Assembly (NCBI GenBank): GCA_947494825.1
Contig: CANLWN010000007.1
Span: 62,001-126,000 of the forward strand
Direction: 5' to 3'
Source: an uncultured Flavobacteriaceae bacterium
GTDB lineage: Bacteria > Bacteroidota > Bacteroidia > Flavobacteriales > Flavobacteriaceae
Length of the DNA: 64,000 nucleotides
Shown here: positions 34,679 through 41,744 of the stretch, piece after piece
Numbering within the stretch: position 1 is the stretch's first letter
Layout: each line of letters begins with the position of its first letter
Program-made: the position numbers and the translations under genes
The notes under the pieces: model-generated
Databases searched by the model: none
Told to the model about the DNA's origin: nothing
Seen by the model: the letters and a program-made list of their open reading frames with translations, nothing else

Positions 34679-35575
34679 TTATATTTTTTCAGCTATTCGC
34701 AGTTTGGCGCTCCTAGCTCTGTTATTCTTTGCTATTTCCTCTGGTAACGGAACTATAAGTCCACCCACTTTCTTAAAGGGTACCTGAGGGTTTCCGTAAA
34801 AATCCTTTTCGGCCTCTCCTTCAAACTGTCCGGCACGGATAAACCGTTTTACCAGTCGGTCCTCGAGCGAATGATAGCTAATGACACTGAGCCTTCCGCC
34901 CTTTTCCAGTAGCTCTGGGGTCTGCAACAAAAACTCCTTGATGACCGCTATTTCCTGGTTCACCTCGATCCGTATGGCCTGGTATATCTGCGCCAGGATT
35001 TTCTGTTCCTTAAACTTGGGCAAAAATCGTTGCAACACCTGCTTCAGCTGTTCCGTTGTTTTTATGGGCGCTTCTTCCCGAGCCGTGATCAACGTCCCTG
35101 CCATGGCATTTGCATTCCGCAAATCGCCATACTGGAAGAGCACCTTTCGCAACTCATCATAGGAATAGTTATTCACCACATCATAGGCAGAGCTGGTGTT
35201 CTTCCTGCTCATGCGCATATCCAGATCCGCATCAAAACGGGTAGAAAATCCACGTTCCGCTTTGTCAAATTGATGTGAGGAAACCCCAAAATCTGCCAAG
35301 ATCCCATCTACTTTCCGAATGCCATAGAACTTTAAAAACTGCTTGATATACCTAAAATTCTCGTTGATCAATAAAAACCTTTCGTCTGCTATCGTATTCT
35401 GCAAAGCCTCCTCGTCCTGATCAAACGCTATCAATCTGCCATCTTCCCCCAATTGTTTTAGGATTTCCTTGGAATGTCCTCCGCCACCGAAAGTTACATC
35501 CACGTAAACCCCATCTTTTTTTATGTGGAGTCCATTGACCGACTCCTTTAACAGTACCGGGTTATGATACTCCAT
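34679..35575 (-). CDS. rsmH: 16S rRNA m4C1402 methyltransferase RsmH
   Basis: 298 residues. The SAM-binding motif VDVTFGGGGHSKEILKQL and the following DQDEEAL are typical, as are ILADFGVSSHQFDKAERGFS and ISYHSLEDRLVKRF. It methylates the N4 of cytosine 1402 of 16S rRNA. It overlaps mraZ by 14 bases, the standard beginning of the dcw cluster. Confidence 0.97.
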   Translation of the reverse strand: MEYHNPVLLKESVNGLHIKKDGVYVDVTFGGGGHSKEILKQLGEDGRLIAFDQDEEALQNTIADERFLLINENFRYIKQFLKFYGIRKVDGILADFGVSSHQFDKAERGFSTRFDADLDMRMSRKNTSSAYDVVNNYSYDELRKVLFQYGDLRNANAMAGTLITAREEAPIKTTEQLKQVLQRFLPKFKEQKILAQIYQAIRIEVNQEIAVIKEFLLQTPELLEKGGRLSVISYHSLEDRLVKRFIRAGQFEGEAEKDFYGNPQVPFKKVGGLIVPLPEEIAKNNRARSAKLRIAEKI

Positions 35576-36035
35576 CCGTTTTGTCCTTCCCGCCCATTAC
35601 CTTTTTCGCCAAGCTGGCCACTTCTTCAGGGGCCACATTGATTTCCTGCTCATATCTATCCTTATCCCATATCTCAATATTCTTACCTATGGAAGCCAAT
35701 ACCACATCTTTGGTTATACCCACCAGCGTGGTCAAATTCTTGGGAATCAATAACCTTCCGGTAGTATCTATTTCCACCTGTTTTAAACCAGCGGTAAATT
35801 TTCTGATGAAATCTATATTGTCCTTTTCGTACCTGCTTTTGGCATTGAGTTCCTGCATCACCGTATTCCATTCGTACATGGGATAGAGTTCCAGACAGGG
35901 CGCATACATGGACCGCTTTATCACAAAGCCGTCATTAAGGATAGGCGTGATCTGGTTTTTTAGGGTAACTGGTAACATTACCCTACCTTTGGCATCGGCC
36001 TTACAGTTATATGTTCCAACAAAAAATATGTCCAA
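35562..36035 (-). CDS. mraZ: Transcriptional regulator MraZ
   Basis: 157 residues formed by two SpoVT/AbrB-like repeats. The first has YNCKADAKGRVMLPVTLKNQ and the second VEIDTTGRLLIPKNLT, both with the DxxGR motif. MraZ represses the dcw promoter by binding direct repeats; three evenly spaced boxes are seen about 45-70 bases upstream (36081-36106). It is the first gene of the cluster. Confidence 0.95.
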   Translation of the reverse strand: MDIFFVGTYNCKADAKGRVMLPVTLKNQITPILNDGFVIKRSMYAPCLELYPMYEWNTVMQELNAKSRYEKDNIDFIRKFTAGLKQVEIDTTGRLLIPKNLTTLVGITKDVVLASIGKNIEIWDKDRYEQEINVAPEEVASLAKKVMGGKDKTDGVS

Positions 36036-36062
36036 AGCTGGTGGCTATTTGCTTTTATAACT

Positions 36063-36070
36063 CAAATATA
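36063..36070 (-). promoter_or_regulatory. Promoter -7 box of mraZ
   Basis: On the minus strand TATATTTG matches the Bacteroidota TAnnTTTG box, 28 bases before the mraZ start codon. The best TTG upstream is 25 bases away, longer than usual, so the -33 element is weak, which suits a promoter controlled by the MraZ boxes just upstream. Confidence 0.6.
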
Positions 36071-36080
36071 TAGAAATTAT

Positions 36081-36106
36081 TACCACATAATACCACAAAT
36101 TACCAC
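36081..36106 (-). promoter_or_regulatory. MraZ operator, three GTGGTA boxes
   Basis: On the minus strand GTGGTA occurs three times with exactly 10-base spacing (+ strand TACCAC at 36081, 36091 and 36101). MraZ of other bacteria binds short direct repeats of TGG-containing boxes about one helical turn apart. The boxes lie just upstream of the -7 box of mraZ, so binding would block RNA polymerase. Confidence 0.8.
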
Positions 36107-36247
36107 TTTGTTGATAATTTTTAGGTGATTTGGCCCAAAAAGAGGCTAAAGTGCTAGAAAATAGGTGGACTAATAAAGTGGTAAGGATTTCATCTTTTTT
36201 GTCAAAACCCAGCAGTTTCAGGGCAAGCTCCCTTCAAAGGGAATGTA

Positions 36248-36276
36248 TTGCTATTATGGGGAAATGCCTATATTTG
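36248..36276 (+). promoter_or_regulatory. Promoter of hydrolase-engB pair
   Basis: TTG (36248-36250), an 18-base spacer and TATATTTG (36269-36276) match the Bacteroidota promoter. The start codon of the hydrolase is 28 bases further on. Confidence 0.65.
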
Positions 36277-36303
36277 CCAACTGAGACCAGAAGCTGTCCT
36301 TGA

Positions 36304-37068
36304 ATGGAAGAAAAGATTATTACCGAAGGAAAATACAGGTATATAGAGATAGGGGAAGGCACCCCGATTATTATATTACATGGGCTCATGGGAGGTTTGA
36401 GCAATTTTCAGGGTGTAATGCACCATTTTCCTTCCAAAGGATATAAGGTTCTCGTTCCTGAACTCCCCATCTATGATATGCCCATAATCCGAACCAACGT
36501 AAAGAACTTTGCCAAGTTTTTGGAGCGGTTCATCGAGTTCAAAGGACTTAAGGATGTTATTCTTTTGGGAAATTCCCTAGGCGGCCATATTGGTTTATTG
36601 CATACCAAACTCTACCCGGAAATGGTGAGGGCCTTGGTCATTACAGGCAGTTCGGGACTTTACGAAAGTGCCATGGGAGATGGGTACCCCAAACGCGGGG
36701 ATTATGAATTCATCAAAAAGAAGGCCCAAGACGTTTTTTATAATCCCAAAGTAGCCACTAAGGAGATTGTGGACGAAGTCTATGCCACGGTAAACGACCG
36801 CATGAAATTGGTGAAGACCCTGGCAATTGCCAAAAGTGCCATACGGCACAATATGTCCAAGGACCTTCCACATATGCTTACCCCTACCTGTATCATTTGG
36901 GGTCAAGACGATACAGTGACCCCGCCCAACGTGGCCGAAGAATTTCACGAACTACTCCCGGATTCGGAACTTTTTTGGATCCAAAAGTGTGGCCACGCCC
37001 CGATGATGGAACGTCCTAAGGAATTCAACGCTATCCTGGACGCTTGGTTGGAAAAGCGAAACTTCTAA
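36304..37068 (+). CDS. Alpha/beta hydrolase
   Basis: 254 residues of the alpha/beta-hydrolase fold. The nucleophile elbow is GNSLGG (in ILLGNSLGGHIG), the oxyanion region IILHGLMGG, the acid in IWGQDDTVTPP, and the histidine in CGHAPMMERP. The triad is complete. The substrate cannot be told. It is 10 bases before engB and shares its promoter; this pairing next to the dcw cluster may reflect growth-linked expression. Confidence 0.9.
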   Translation: MEEKIITEGKYRYIEIGEGTPIIILHGLMGGLSNFQGVMHHFPSKGYKVLVPELPIYDMPIIRTNVKNFAKFLERFIEFKGLKDVILLGNSLGGHIGLLHTKLYPEMVRALVITGSSGLYESAMGDGYPKRGDYEFIKKKAQDVFYNPKVATKEIVDEVYATVNDRMKLVKTLAIAKSAIRHNMSKDLPHMLTPTCIIWGQDDTVTPPNVAEEFHELLPDSELFWIQKCGHAPMMERPKEFNAILDAWLEKRNF

Positions 37069-37078
37069 AATCCTTCCG

Positions 37079-37696
37079 ATGAAAATAAAGTCGGCCGACT
37101 TTGTAATGAGCAATTCCAATGTGGCGAAGTGTCCAAAGGAACTCCTTCCCGAATACGCTTTCATAGGCCGATCCAACGTGGGCAAGTCCTCCTTGATCAA
37201 TATGCTCACCCAGCGGAAAAACCTGGCAAAAACCTCGGGCAGACCAGGGAAAACCCAACTTATCAACCATTTTAAGATCAATGATAACTGGTTTCTCGTG
37301 GATTTACCGGGCTACGGTTATGCCCGCGCTTCCAAAAAGGACAAAAAGACCTTTCAGAAATACATCACGGATTATTTTTTACAGCGTAAACAATTGGTTT
37401 GTGCCTTTGTCCTAGTAGATGTGAGACACGAACCTCAAAAAGTGGATATGGAATTCATGGAATGGCTAGGCACCCATATGATCCCTTTTTGCATTGTCTT
37501 CACCAAAGCGGACAAGCTAAAGCCCCAGCTCACGGAAAAACAGGTGGACACCTACCTTAAAACCTTATTGGAAGGGGTTTGGGAGGAAGTACCGCCCTAT
37601 TTTGTGACCTCATCCGCCCATAGAACGGGAAGGGAGGAATTGTTGGGGTACGTCCATAACATTAACACCGAATTTCACAAGGAAAATAAAGGTTAG
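37079..37696 (+). CDS. engB: Ribosome biogenesis GTPase EngB/YsxC
   Basis: 205 residues. The GTPase motifs are G1 GRSNVGKSSL, G3 DLPGYGYA and G4 TKAD, with the family's LVDVRHEPQ. It is needed for late assembly of the 50S subunit. The stop codon falls at the first base of the GGTTTAA heptamer array, so the repeat begins inside the gene's end. Confidence 0.95.
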   Translation: MKIKSADFVMSNSNVAKCPKELLPEYAFIGRSNVGKSSLINMLTQRKNLAKTSGRPGKTQLINHFKINDNWFLVDLPGYGYARASKKDKKTFQKYITDYFLQRKQLVCAFVLVDVRHEPQKVDMEFMEWLGTHMIPFCIVFTKADKLKPQLTEKQVDTYLKTLLEGVWEEVPPYFVTSSAHRTGREELLGYVHNINTEFHKENKG

Positions 37697-37751
37697 GTTT
37701 AAGGTTTAAGGTTTAAGGTTTAAGGTTTAAGGTTTAAGGTTTAAGGTTTAA
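37696..37751. repeat. GGTTTAA heptamer array, 8 units
   Basis: Eight exact copies of GGTTTAA run from the engB stop codon to 37751. The unit resembles a telomere repeat in size and G/T content. It is one of several 7-base arrays in the gap between the convergent genes engB and the one at 38012. Confidence 0.95.
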
Positions 37752-37767
37752 GAATGAACCATTTTTT

Positions 37768-37792
37768 ATTGCTAATTGCTAATTGCTAATTG
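37768..37792. repeat. ATTGCTA heptamer array
   Basis: ATTGCTA is repeated three times plus four bases. It has the same 7-base period as its neighbours but a different unit. Confidence 0.9.
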
Positions 37793-37925
37793 TTCATTTT
37801 TTATTGTCCACTACCGAATATAATGCATCACGCCATACGCTAAGCGCCGAGCGCATTGCCCATTCATAATTAACTACTCAACATTTAACACCTAACACTG
37901 CTTACTGCCCACTGCCACTGGTTAA

Positions 37926-37967
37926 GGTTTCTGGTTTCTGGTTTCTGGTTTCTGGTTTCTGGTTTAA
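37926..37967. repeat. GGTTTCT heptamer array
   Basis: Five exact GGTTTCT units are followed by one GGTTTAA, the unit of the first array. The shared GGTTT core suggests the two arrays come from one source. From 37697 to 38011 I see no gene; it consists of these arrays and short sequence between. Confidence 0.9.
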
Positions 37968-37988
37968 TAATAAACCGTTTTTGTTGTT

Positions 37989-38016
37989 CACTGCCCACTG
38001 CCCACTGCCTACTACC
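37989..38016. repeat. CACTGCC heptamer array
   Basis: Three CACTGCC units and a variant TACTACC, again with a 7-base period, end at the 3' end of the gene at 38012 (minus). Related ACTGCC pieces occur at 37904-37919. Confidence 0.85.
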
Positions 38017-38392
38017 AACCAACGTGTTCTTCGATCAATTGAATTAGCTCTTCCGCACTTTTCAAATCGTTCAACACCTGGGTGCCGACCAGAACCTCCA
38101 GCTTGTCATGGGTAACCGCTAACACAACGGGAAAGGTGAACTTGTATCCAAATTTGGATGCGTATTGTTGGGTAAACTCGTCTTTGTGCAAAAATTCCAT
38201 GGGCACCTTACTGCCTTCCCGGAATTGCTTCCAACCAGTGTTTTCACTGAAAACGCCAAAGGTAATGTCACATAGATTGCAATCGTAAGTGGCCGGACTG
38301 AGAATTTTGTGGGCACTGTCCAGCAAGGCATTGCGCAGGCCAGAGTTGGCGTTGTAAATGAACAACAGTTTGTAGGTATCTTGGTTTTCCAT
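38012..38392 (-). CDS. Conserved protein of unknown function
   Basis: 126 residues from ATG 38392 (MENQDTYKLLFIYNANSGL). An upstream in-frame start at 38503 would add a divergent segment that overlaps the promoter of the neighbouring gene. It contains YDCNLCDITFGVF with C-x2-C, a WKQFREGSK basic patch and a C-terminal ELIQLIEEHVGW. It is soluble, with no signal peptide. Similar small proteins are common in flavobacteria without a known role. It is divergent from the metallo-beta-lactamase gene. Confidence 0.65.
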   Translation of the reverse strand: MENQDTYKLLFIYNANSGLRNALLDSAHKILSPATYDCNLCDITFGVFSENTGWKQFREGSKVPMEFLHKDEFTQQYASKFGYKFTFPVVLAVTHDKLEVLVGTQVLNDLKSAEELIQLIEEHVGW

Positions 38393-38394
38393 TT

Positions 38395-38425
38395 TTGAAA
38401 GGTAACTAAATATGCTATATCTTTG
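38395..38425 (+). promoter_or_regulatory. Promoter of the metallo-beta-lactamase gene
   Basis: TTG (38395-38397), a 20-base spacer and TATCTTTG (38418-38425) match the Bacteroidota promoter; the start codon at 38469 is 43 bases downstream. It lies just outside the divergent gene's start codon at 38392, so the two promoters may interact. Confidence 0.65.
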
Positions 38426-38468
38426 GGAACCATGGGCGACAATAGCCCAAAGACAGCTCCCAAAACAC

Positions 38469-39215
38469 ATGCAAAATACACTTCGCTTCCTTGGCTTGCT
38501 CATCCTATTTCTCCATCCCCTGGCAGTTAAGTCCCAAGAAAAAGGGTTGGCTTACAACTCTGAACACCTTAAAATCATCGCTATTTCAGAAAACAGCTAT
38601 GTGCACGTCTCTTATCTGGACATTCCGGATTACGGGAGATTTCAATGTAACGGCCTTATATATATTAATGACAAGGAAGCGGTTGTTTTTGACAGTCCGG
38701 CAGAGGAGGAAGTAGCCAAGGAATTGATCAAATGGATCGCCGAGGTTAAAAATTCCGATGTTACCGCGGTGGTCGTCAATCATTTCCATGATGATTGCCT
38801 GGGCGGTTTGCCAAGCTTTCATGCGCTGGGCATTCCTTCCTTCGCCAACCAGACAACGATAATCCTGGCCAGGGAGGCAGGCCTGCCTGTACCCCAAGTG
38901 GGCTTTGATACCCAGATGGAACTGGAAGTTGGTACGGGCAAGGTACGTAACCAATACTTTGGCGAGGCCCATACGAAGGACAATATTGTTAGCTATATTG
39001 CTGAGGACAGGCTCCTGTTCGGAGGTTGTATGGTCAAGGCCCTGGACGCCAAAAAGGGCAATCTAGCCGATGCCAATGTGCAAACATGGTCGCAAACCGT
39101 GCTGAAGATCAAAGCGGCCTTCCCCGAGTTGCAAACGGTAATTCCCGGTCATGGTCCACACGGCACCGTAAAACTGTTGGATTATACCATAGCCCTTTTT
39201 GCACCTCCGAAGTGA
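38469..39215 (+). CDS. Subclass B1 metallo-beta-lactamase
   Basis: 248 residues, with a signal peptide (MQNTLRFLGLLILFLHPLAVKSQ) that places it in the periplasm. All B1 zinc ligands are present: H105, H107 and D109 in NHFHDDCLGG, H168 (GEAHTKDN), C187 (FGGCMVK) and H228 (IPGHG). K190 and N198 match the substrate-binding K224 and N233 of B1 enzymes. The set identifies an active B1 carbapenemase-type enzyme of the flavobacterial group; no numbers on activity can be given. The start is ATG 38469; an earlier in-frame ATG at 38412 has no signal-like leader. It stands alone without mobile genes, so it is probably a resident chromosomal enzyme. Confidence 0.92.
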   Translation: MQNTLRFLGLLILFLHPLAVKSQEKGLAYNSEHLKIIAISENSYVHVSYLDIPDYGRFQCNGLIYINDKEAVVFDSPAEEEVAKELIKWIAEVKNSDVTAVVVNHFHDDCLGGLPSFHALGIPSFANQTTIILAREAGLPVPQVGFDTQMELEVGTGKVRNQYFGEAHTKDNIVSYIAEDRLLFGGCMVKALDAKKGNLADANVQTWSQTVLKIKAAFPELQTVIPGHGPHGTVKLLDYTIALFAPPK

Positions 39216-39236
39216 AAATTCATTTTTATTTTTTTT

Positions 39237-39260
39237 AGTTAGATTAACTTACTATATTTG
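39237..39260 (+). promoter_or_regulatory. Operator AGTTA-GAT-TAACT over a promoter
   Basis: A perfect inverted repeat AGTTA-GAT-TAACT (39237-39249) is followed by TATATTTG (39253-39260), the -7 box for the thioredoxin-like gene 33 bases further. Binding here would cover the promoter. The same repeat precedes the next gene, and a degenerate one the MarR gene, which is the likely binder. Confidence 0.75.
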
Positions 39261-39293
39261 TTTCGGCAACGAAGCCAGAATAAATATAACAAT

Positions 39294-39533
39294 ATGAAAA
39301 AAGCAACATTTTATCATGCAGGCTGTCCCGTTTGTGTTAGCGCGGAGCAGGAATTATTGAACCTCTTGGATCTTTCCAAAATTTCCTTAGAAACCGTGCA
39401 CTTGGGCGAAGAAAAGCATCAAATTGCAGCAGCAGAAGCATTGGGAGTGCACTCTGTTCCCGCTTTGGTTCTAGACAACGGCGCTGTACTGCACATCAAT
39501 CACGGCGCCAGCATGGCCGAAGTAAAAGGATAA
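39294..39533 (+). CDS. Thioredoxin-like protein with CPVC motif
   Basis: 79 residues from ATG 39294. An in-frame ATG at 39258 exists but would overlap the promoter box. The fold is thioredoxin/glutaredoxin-like: KKATFYHAGCPVCVSAEQEL has the CxxC active site CPVC, and GVHSVPALVLDNG has the cis-proline. Small size and CPVC suggest a thiol-disulfide exchanger. Preceded by an operator-like repeat, it is the first of three genes that seem to be controlled by the MarR regulator at 40392. Confidence 0.8.
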   Translation: MKKATFYHAGCPVCVSAEQELLNLLDLSKISLETVHLGEEKHQIAAAEALGVHSVPALVLDNGAVLHINHGASMAEVKG

Positions 39534-39540
39534 AAAAATT

Positions 39541-39563
39541 TAACTTATAAAGTTAGTTTAACT
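39541..39563 (+). promoter_or_regulatory. Double operator TAACT / AGTTA-GTT-TAACT
   Basis: AGTTA-GTT-TAACT (39551-39563) repeats the architecture of the site at 39237. An additional half TAACT (39541-39545) forms a second inverted repeat with the first arm. It lies 29 bases before the lipoprotein start codon. No good TAnnTTTG box was found next to it. Confidence 0.65.
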
Positions 39564-39591
39564 TACTTTATAAATCGTAATCGAAACAAAT

Positions 39592-40338
39592 ATGAAACAA
39601 CTACAATTAAGAACCGGACTATGGGCAAGTTTGCTCCTAGGACTGCTCTCCTGTCAGGGACAGCACACCAACGAGTCACCCAACTTTAAAGATTCGGATG
39701 ACTTTAAGATTATCGGTACCACCGTGGAGCACGATACCGATCTACAACAGCTGATCTTTTCCATAAGCGTAAAGGGCAAGGCCGGGGCCAGCGTTCCGGA
39801 AAAGGCGGGACAAATGGATGGCGCCCCGGTGCTAGGTTATGTTTTTCCCACCAATCTGTCACCCGAAGATGTAGGGTTCTCAAAAACGGAAGGGATTCTT
39901 GCCCTAGCCCTTACCTCACATCCCGACTTTGATGACACGCCGCTCTGGGACGAAAACACAAATTCTATCTTTGACGATGACGGAATCGTTTGGCACCCCC
40001 ATTGGGTGGTTCTGGTCAAAGACGAACGTGTAGCTGGGGGCTTGTCCGTAAAACAGTTCGACAAGGCCGATACCAGCGTAAAATTGCCTCCTACCAATCC
40101 AGGAATGCCTATGTTTATGGACTCTCCCGGATTTCCGGTGATTACCAAGGGAAACACCATAAAGGTGGTGGTACCTTTATACCGAATGGGCCATAAGACC
40201 CAATTTAAGTTCGACGGTGTTGCCGCCTATATGCAAGTAAATACCAGCAAAGAAGGGTTGCCCTTGTTAGGGGTATACCGTGTATACAGCATCTCCTCTG
40301 GCGATCTTTCCCTTCCTTACGCAGTTTCTGAAAAATAA
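39592..40338 (+). CDS. Lipoprotein of unknown function
   Basis: 248 residues. The signal peptide ends in a lipobox (LLLGLLSCQG), so the mature protein is lipid-anchored. It is soluble and beta-rich with WHPHWVVLVKDE as the most striking segment: two histidines and two tryptophans that might bind metal or heme. The first half has an aspartate-rich loop (DDTPLWDENTNSIFDDDG). No family is recognised. It is preceded by the same type of operator as the thioredoxin-like gene, so it likely belongs to the MarR-controlled set. Confidence 0.65.
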   Translation: MKQLQLRTGLWASLLLGLLSCQGQHTNESPNFKDSDDFKIIGTTVEHDTDLQQLIFSISVKGKAGASVPEKAGQMDGAPVLGYVFPTNLSPEDVGFSKTEGILALALTSHPDFDDTPLWDENTNSIFDDDGIVWHPHWVVLVKDERVAGGLSVKQFDKADTSVKLPPTNPGMPMFMDSPGFPVITKGNTIKVVVPLYRMGHKTQFKFDGVAAYMQVNTSKEGLPLLGVYRVYSISSGDLSLPYAVSEK

Positions 40339-40353
40339 ACTTAGGCCCTGAAT

Positions 40354-40387
40354 GGTTAGGTAAACTAATTGTTTGGGGCTACTTTTG
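40354..40387 (+). promoter_or_regulatory. Degenerate operator and promoter of marR-like gene
   Basis: GGTTA-GGT-AAACT (40354-40366) has one mismatch per arm from the operator at 39237. TACTTTTG (40380-40387) is a -7 box only 4 bases before the ATG, so the transcript would be nearly leaderless. The site suggests weak autoregulation. Confidence 0.5.
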
Positions 40388-40391
40388 TGAT

Positions 40392-40994
40392 ATGGATACC
40401 TTTGATCCCTCAGCTCAACATCTGCGAATTGAAAGTAAGATCGTGGCCGCCCTGGAACGAATTTCCGAGGCCTTTAGGGTACTGCTTTGGCAAGAAGGAA
40501 AGCAACACGGGCTTACCCCGATCCAAATACAACTTCTTCTGTTCCTACGCTTCCATGCCCCAGCACTTTGTAAGGTAAACTATCTGGCCAAGGAATTCAA
40601 TGTTACCAAAGCCACCATTAGCGAATCGATCCGGATCCTGACCAAAAAGGGATTTATCTTCAAGGAAACGGACCCGGCCGACACCCGTAGTTTTACCATT
40701 CACCTGACCGATATTGGAAAGGAGATGGTCAGCAGGACCAGCGCTTTCGCGACGGCTATTGACAAACCGGTGCAAGGGCTTACCCAGTTTCAAAAGGAAC
40801 AGCTCTTTCAAAGCCTACTGGAAATCATCAAAAAGCTCAACAAGGCAGGGGTCGTCACGGTACAGCGCATGTGCTTTTCCTGCCGCTTTTACCACCGGGG
40901 CCCGGAAAACGATTATTGCAGTCTTCTTAAAAAGACCCTCCATAAACCCGACTTGCGGGTAGATTGTCCGGAACATGAGCTTGTTGCCCCATAG
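40392..40994 (+). CDS. MarR-family regulator with C-terminal Cys cluster
   Basis: 200 residues. Residues about 20-145 are a MarR winged helix (ALCKVNYLAKEFNVTKATISESIRILTKKGFI, then ADTRSFTIHLTDIG wing). The C-terminal 40 residues are an addition: C-x2-C-x11-C-x15-C (MCFSCRFYHRG ... YCSLL ... DCPEH), four cysteines that could bind zinc or an Fe-S cluster. Most MarR proteins are about 140-150 residues, so the tail is likely a redox or metal sensor. Operator-like repeats stand before this gene and the two upstream genes, and the regulated set includes a thioredoxin-like protein, which agrees with redox sensing. Confidence 0.85.
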   Translation: MDTFDPSAQHLRIESKIVAALERISEAFRVLLWQEGKQHGLTPIQIQLLLFLRFHAPALCKVNYLAKEFNVTKATISESIRILTKKGFIFKETDPADTRSFTIHLTDIGKEMVSRTSAFATAIDKPVQGLTQFQKEQLFQSLLEIIKKLNKAGVVTVQRMCFSCRFYHRGPENDYCSLLKKTLHKPDLRVDCPEHELVAP

Positions 40995-41005
40995 GAACCC
41001 TCCTG

Positions 41006-41737
41006 CTAGAGGCCCAATCGTTTCATAAACTCTTCCCTATAGCTGTCCCCAATCGGAATGCGGATATCATCGATCACAATTTTGCTGCGCTGTATGGAAT
41101 TGATCCGGCTGATGTTGACGATAAAGGAGCGGTGTACCCTAAAAAAATTGTTTTTCGGCAATTTGGCATCGATATCCTTAAAATTCATCAAGGTCAGAAT
41201 AGGTTTGCTCTGGTCCGTATGGATCTTGAGATAGTCCTTTAAGCCTTGGATGTACTTAATATCGTCCAATTTGATCTTGACATTGTCATAATCCGATTTC
41301 ACAAAAATAAAACCCTGCATGGAGTTCTCCGAACCCATGGCGGATACAAGATTTTCAGAGGACACATTGACCCGATTTCTCAGTTCCAGTAATTCCTTCA
41401 CCCTATTGATCGATTTCACAAAACGTGAAAAGGGTATGGGCTTCACCAAATAATCGGCCGCATTGAGTTCAAAACCCTCTATGGCGTACTGGGGATAGGC
41501 CGTGGTAAAAATAAATAACGGTTTTATGTCCAGTGCCTGTATGAACTCTATTCCATTGATCTGCGGCATCTGAATATCCAAAAAGACCAGATCTAATTCC
41601 TCTGTCTGCAATATTTCAATGGCGTCCAGGGGATTGGTATAGGTGCCCACAACGTTTAGCTTACCCATTTCTTCACAATAGGATTTTATAATCCCGAGAG
41701 CAAGGGGTTCGTCATCAATTATTATACAGTTCATCAT
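41006..41737 (-). CDS. LytTR-type response regulator
   Basis: 243 residues. The receiver (1-125) has the acidic pocket DDEP and the phospho-acceptor aspartate in LVFLDIQMPQINGIEF, with K in YLVKPI. Residues about 140-243 are a LytTR DNA-binding domain (IFVKSDYDNVKIKLDDIKYI, NNFFRVHRSFIVNISRI). It begins 7 bases after the histidine kinase gene, so the two form one signalling pair. Confidence 0.93.
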   Translation of the reverse strand: MMNCIIIDDEPLALGIIKSYCEEMGKLNVVGTYTNPLDAIEILQTEELDLVFLDIQMPQINGIEFIQALDIKPLFIFTTAYPQYAIEGFELNAADYLVKPIPFSRFVKSINRVKELLELRNRVNVSSENLVSAMGSENSMQGFIFVKSDYDNVKIKLDDIKYIQGLKDYLKIHTDQSKPILTLMNFKDIDAKLPKNNFFRVHRSFIVNISRINSIQRSKIVIDDIRIPIGDSYREEFMKRLGL

Positions 41738-41744
41738 ATGTTTT

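Noticed and set aside
20652-36035. Missing murF, ddl and murB in the dcw cluster as a sign of deletion
   Set aside because: The genes present overlap without gaps or remnants. Flavobacterial clusters often lack these genes, so there is no sign of a local loss.
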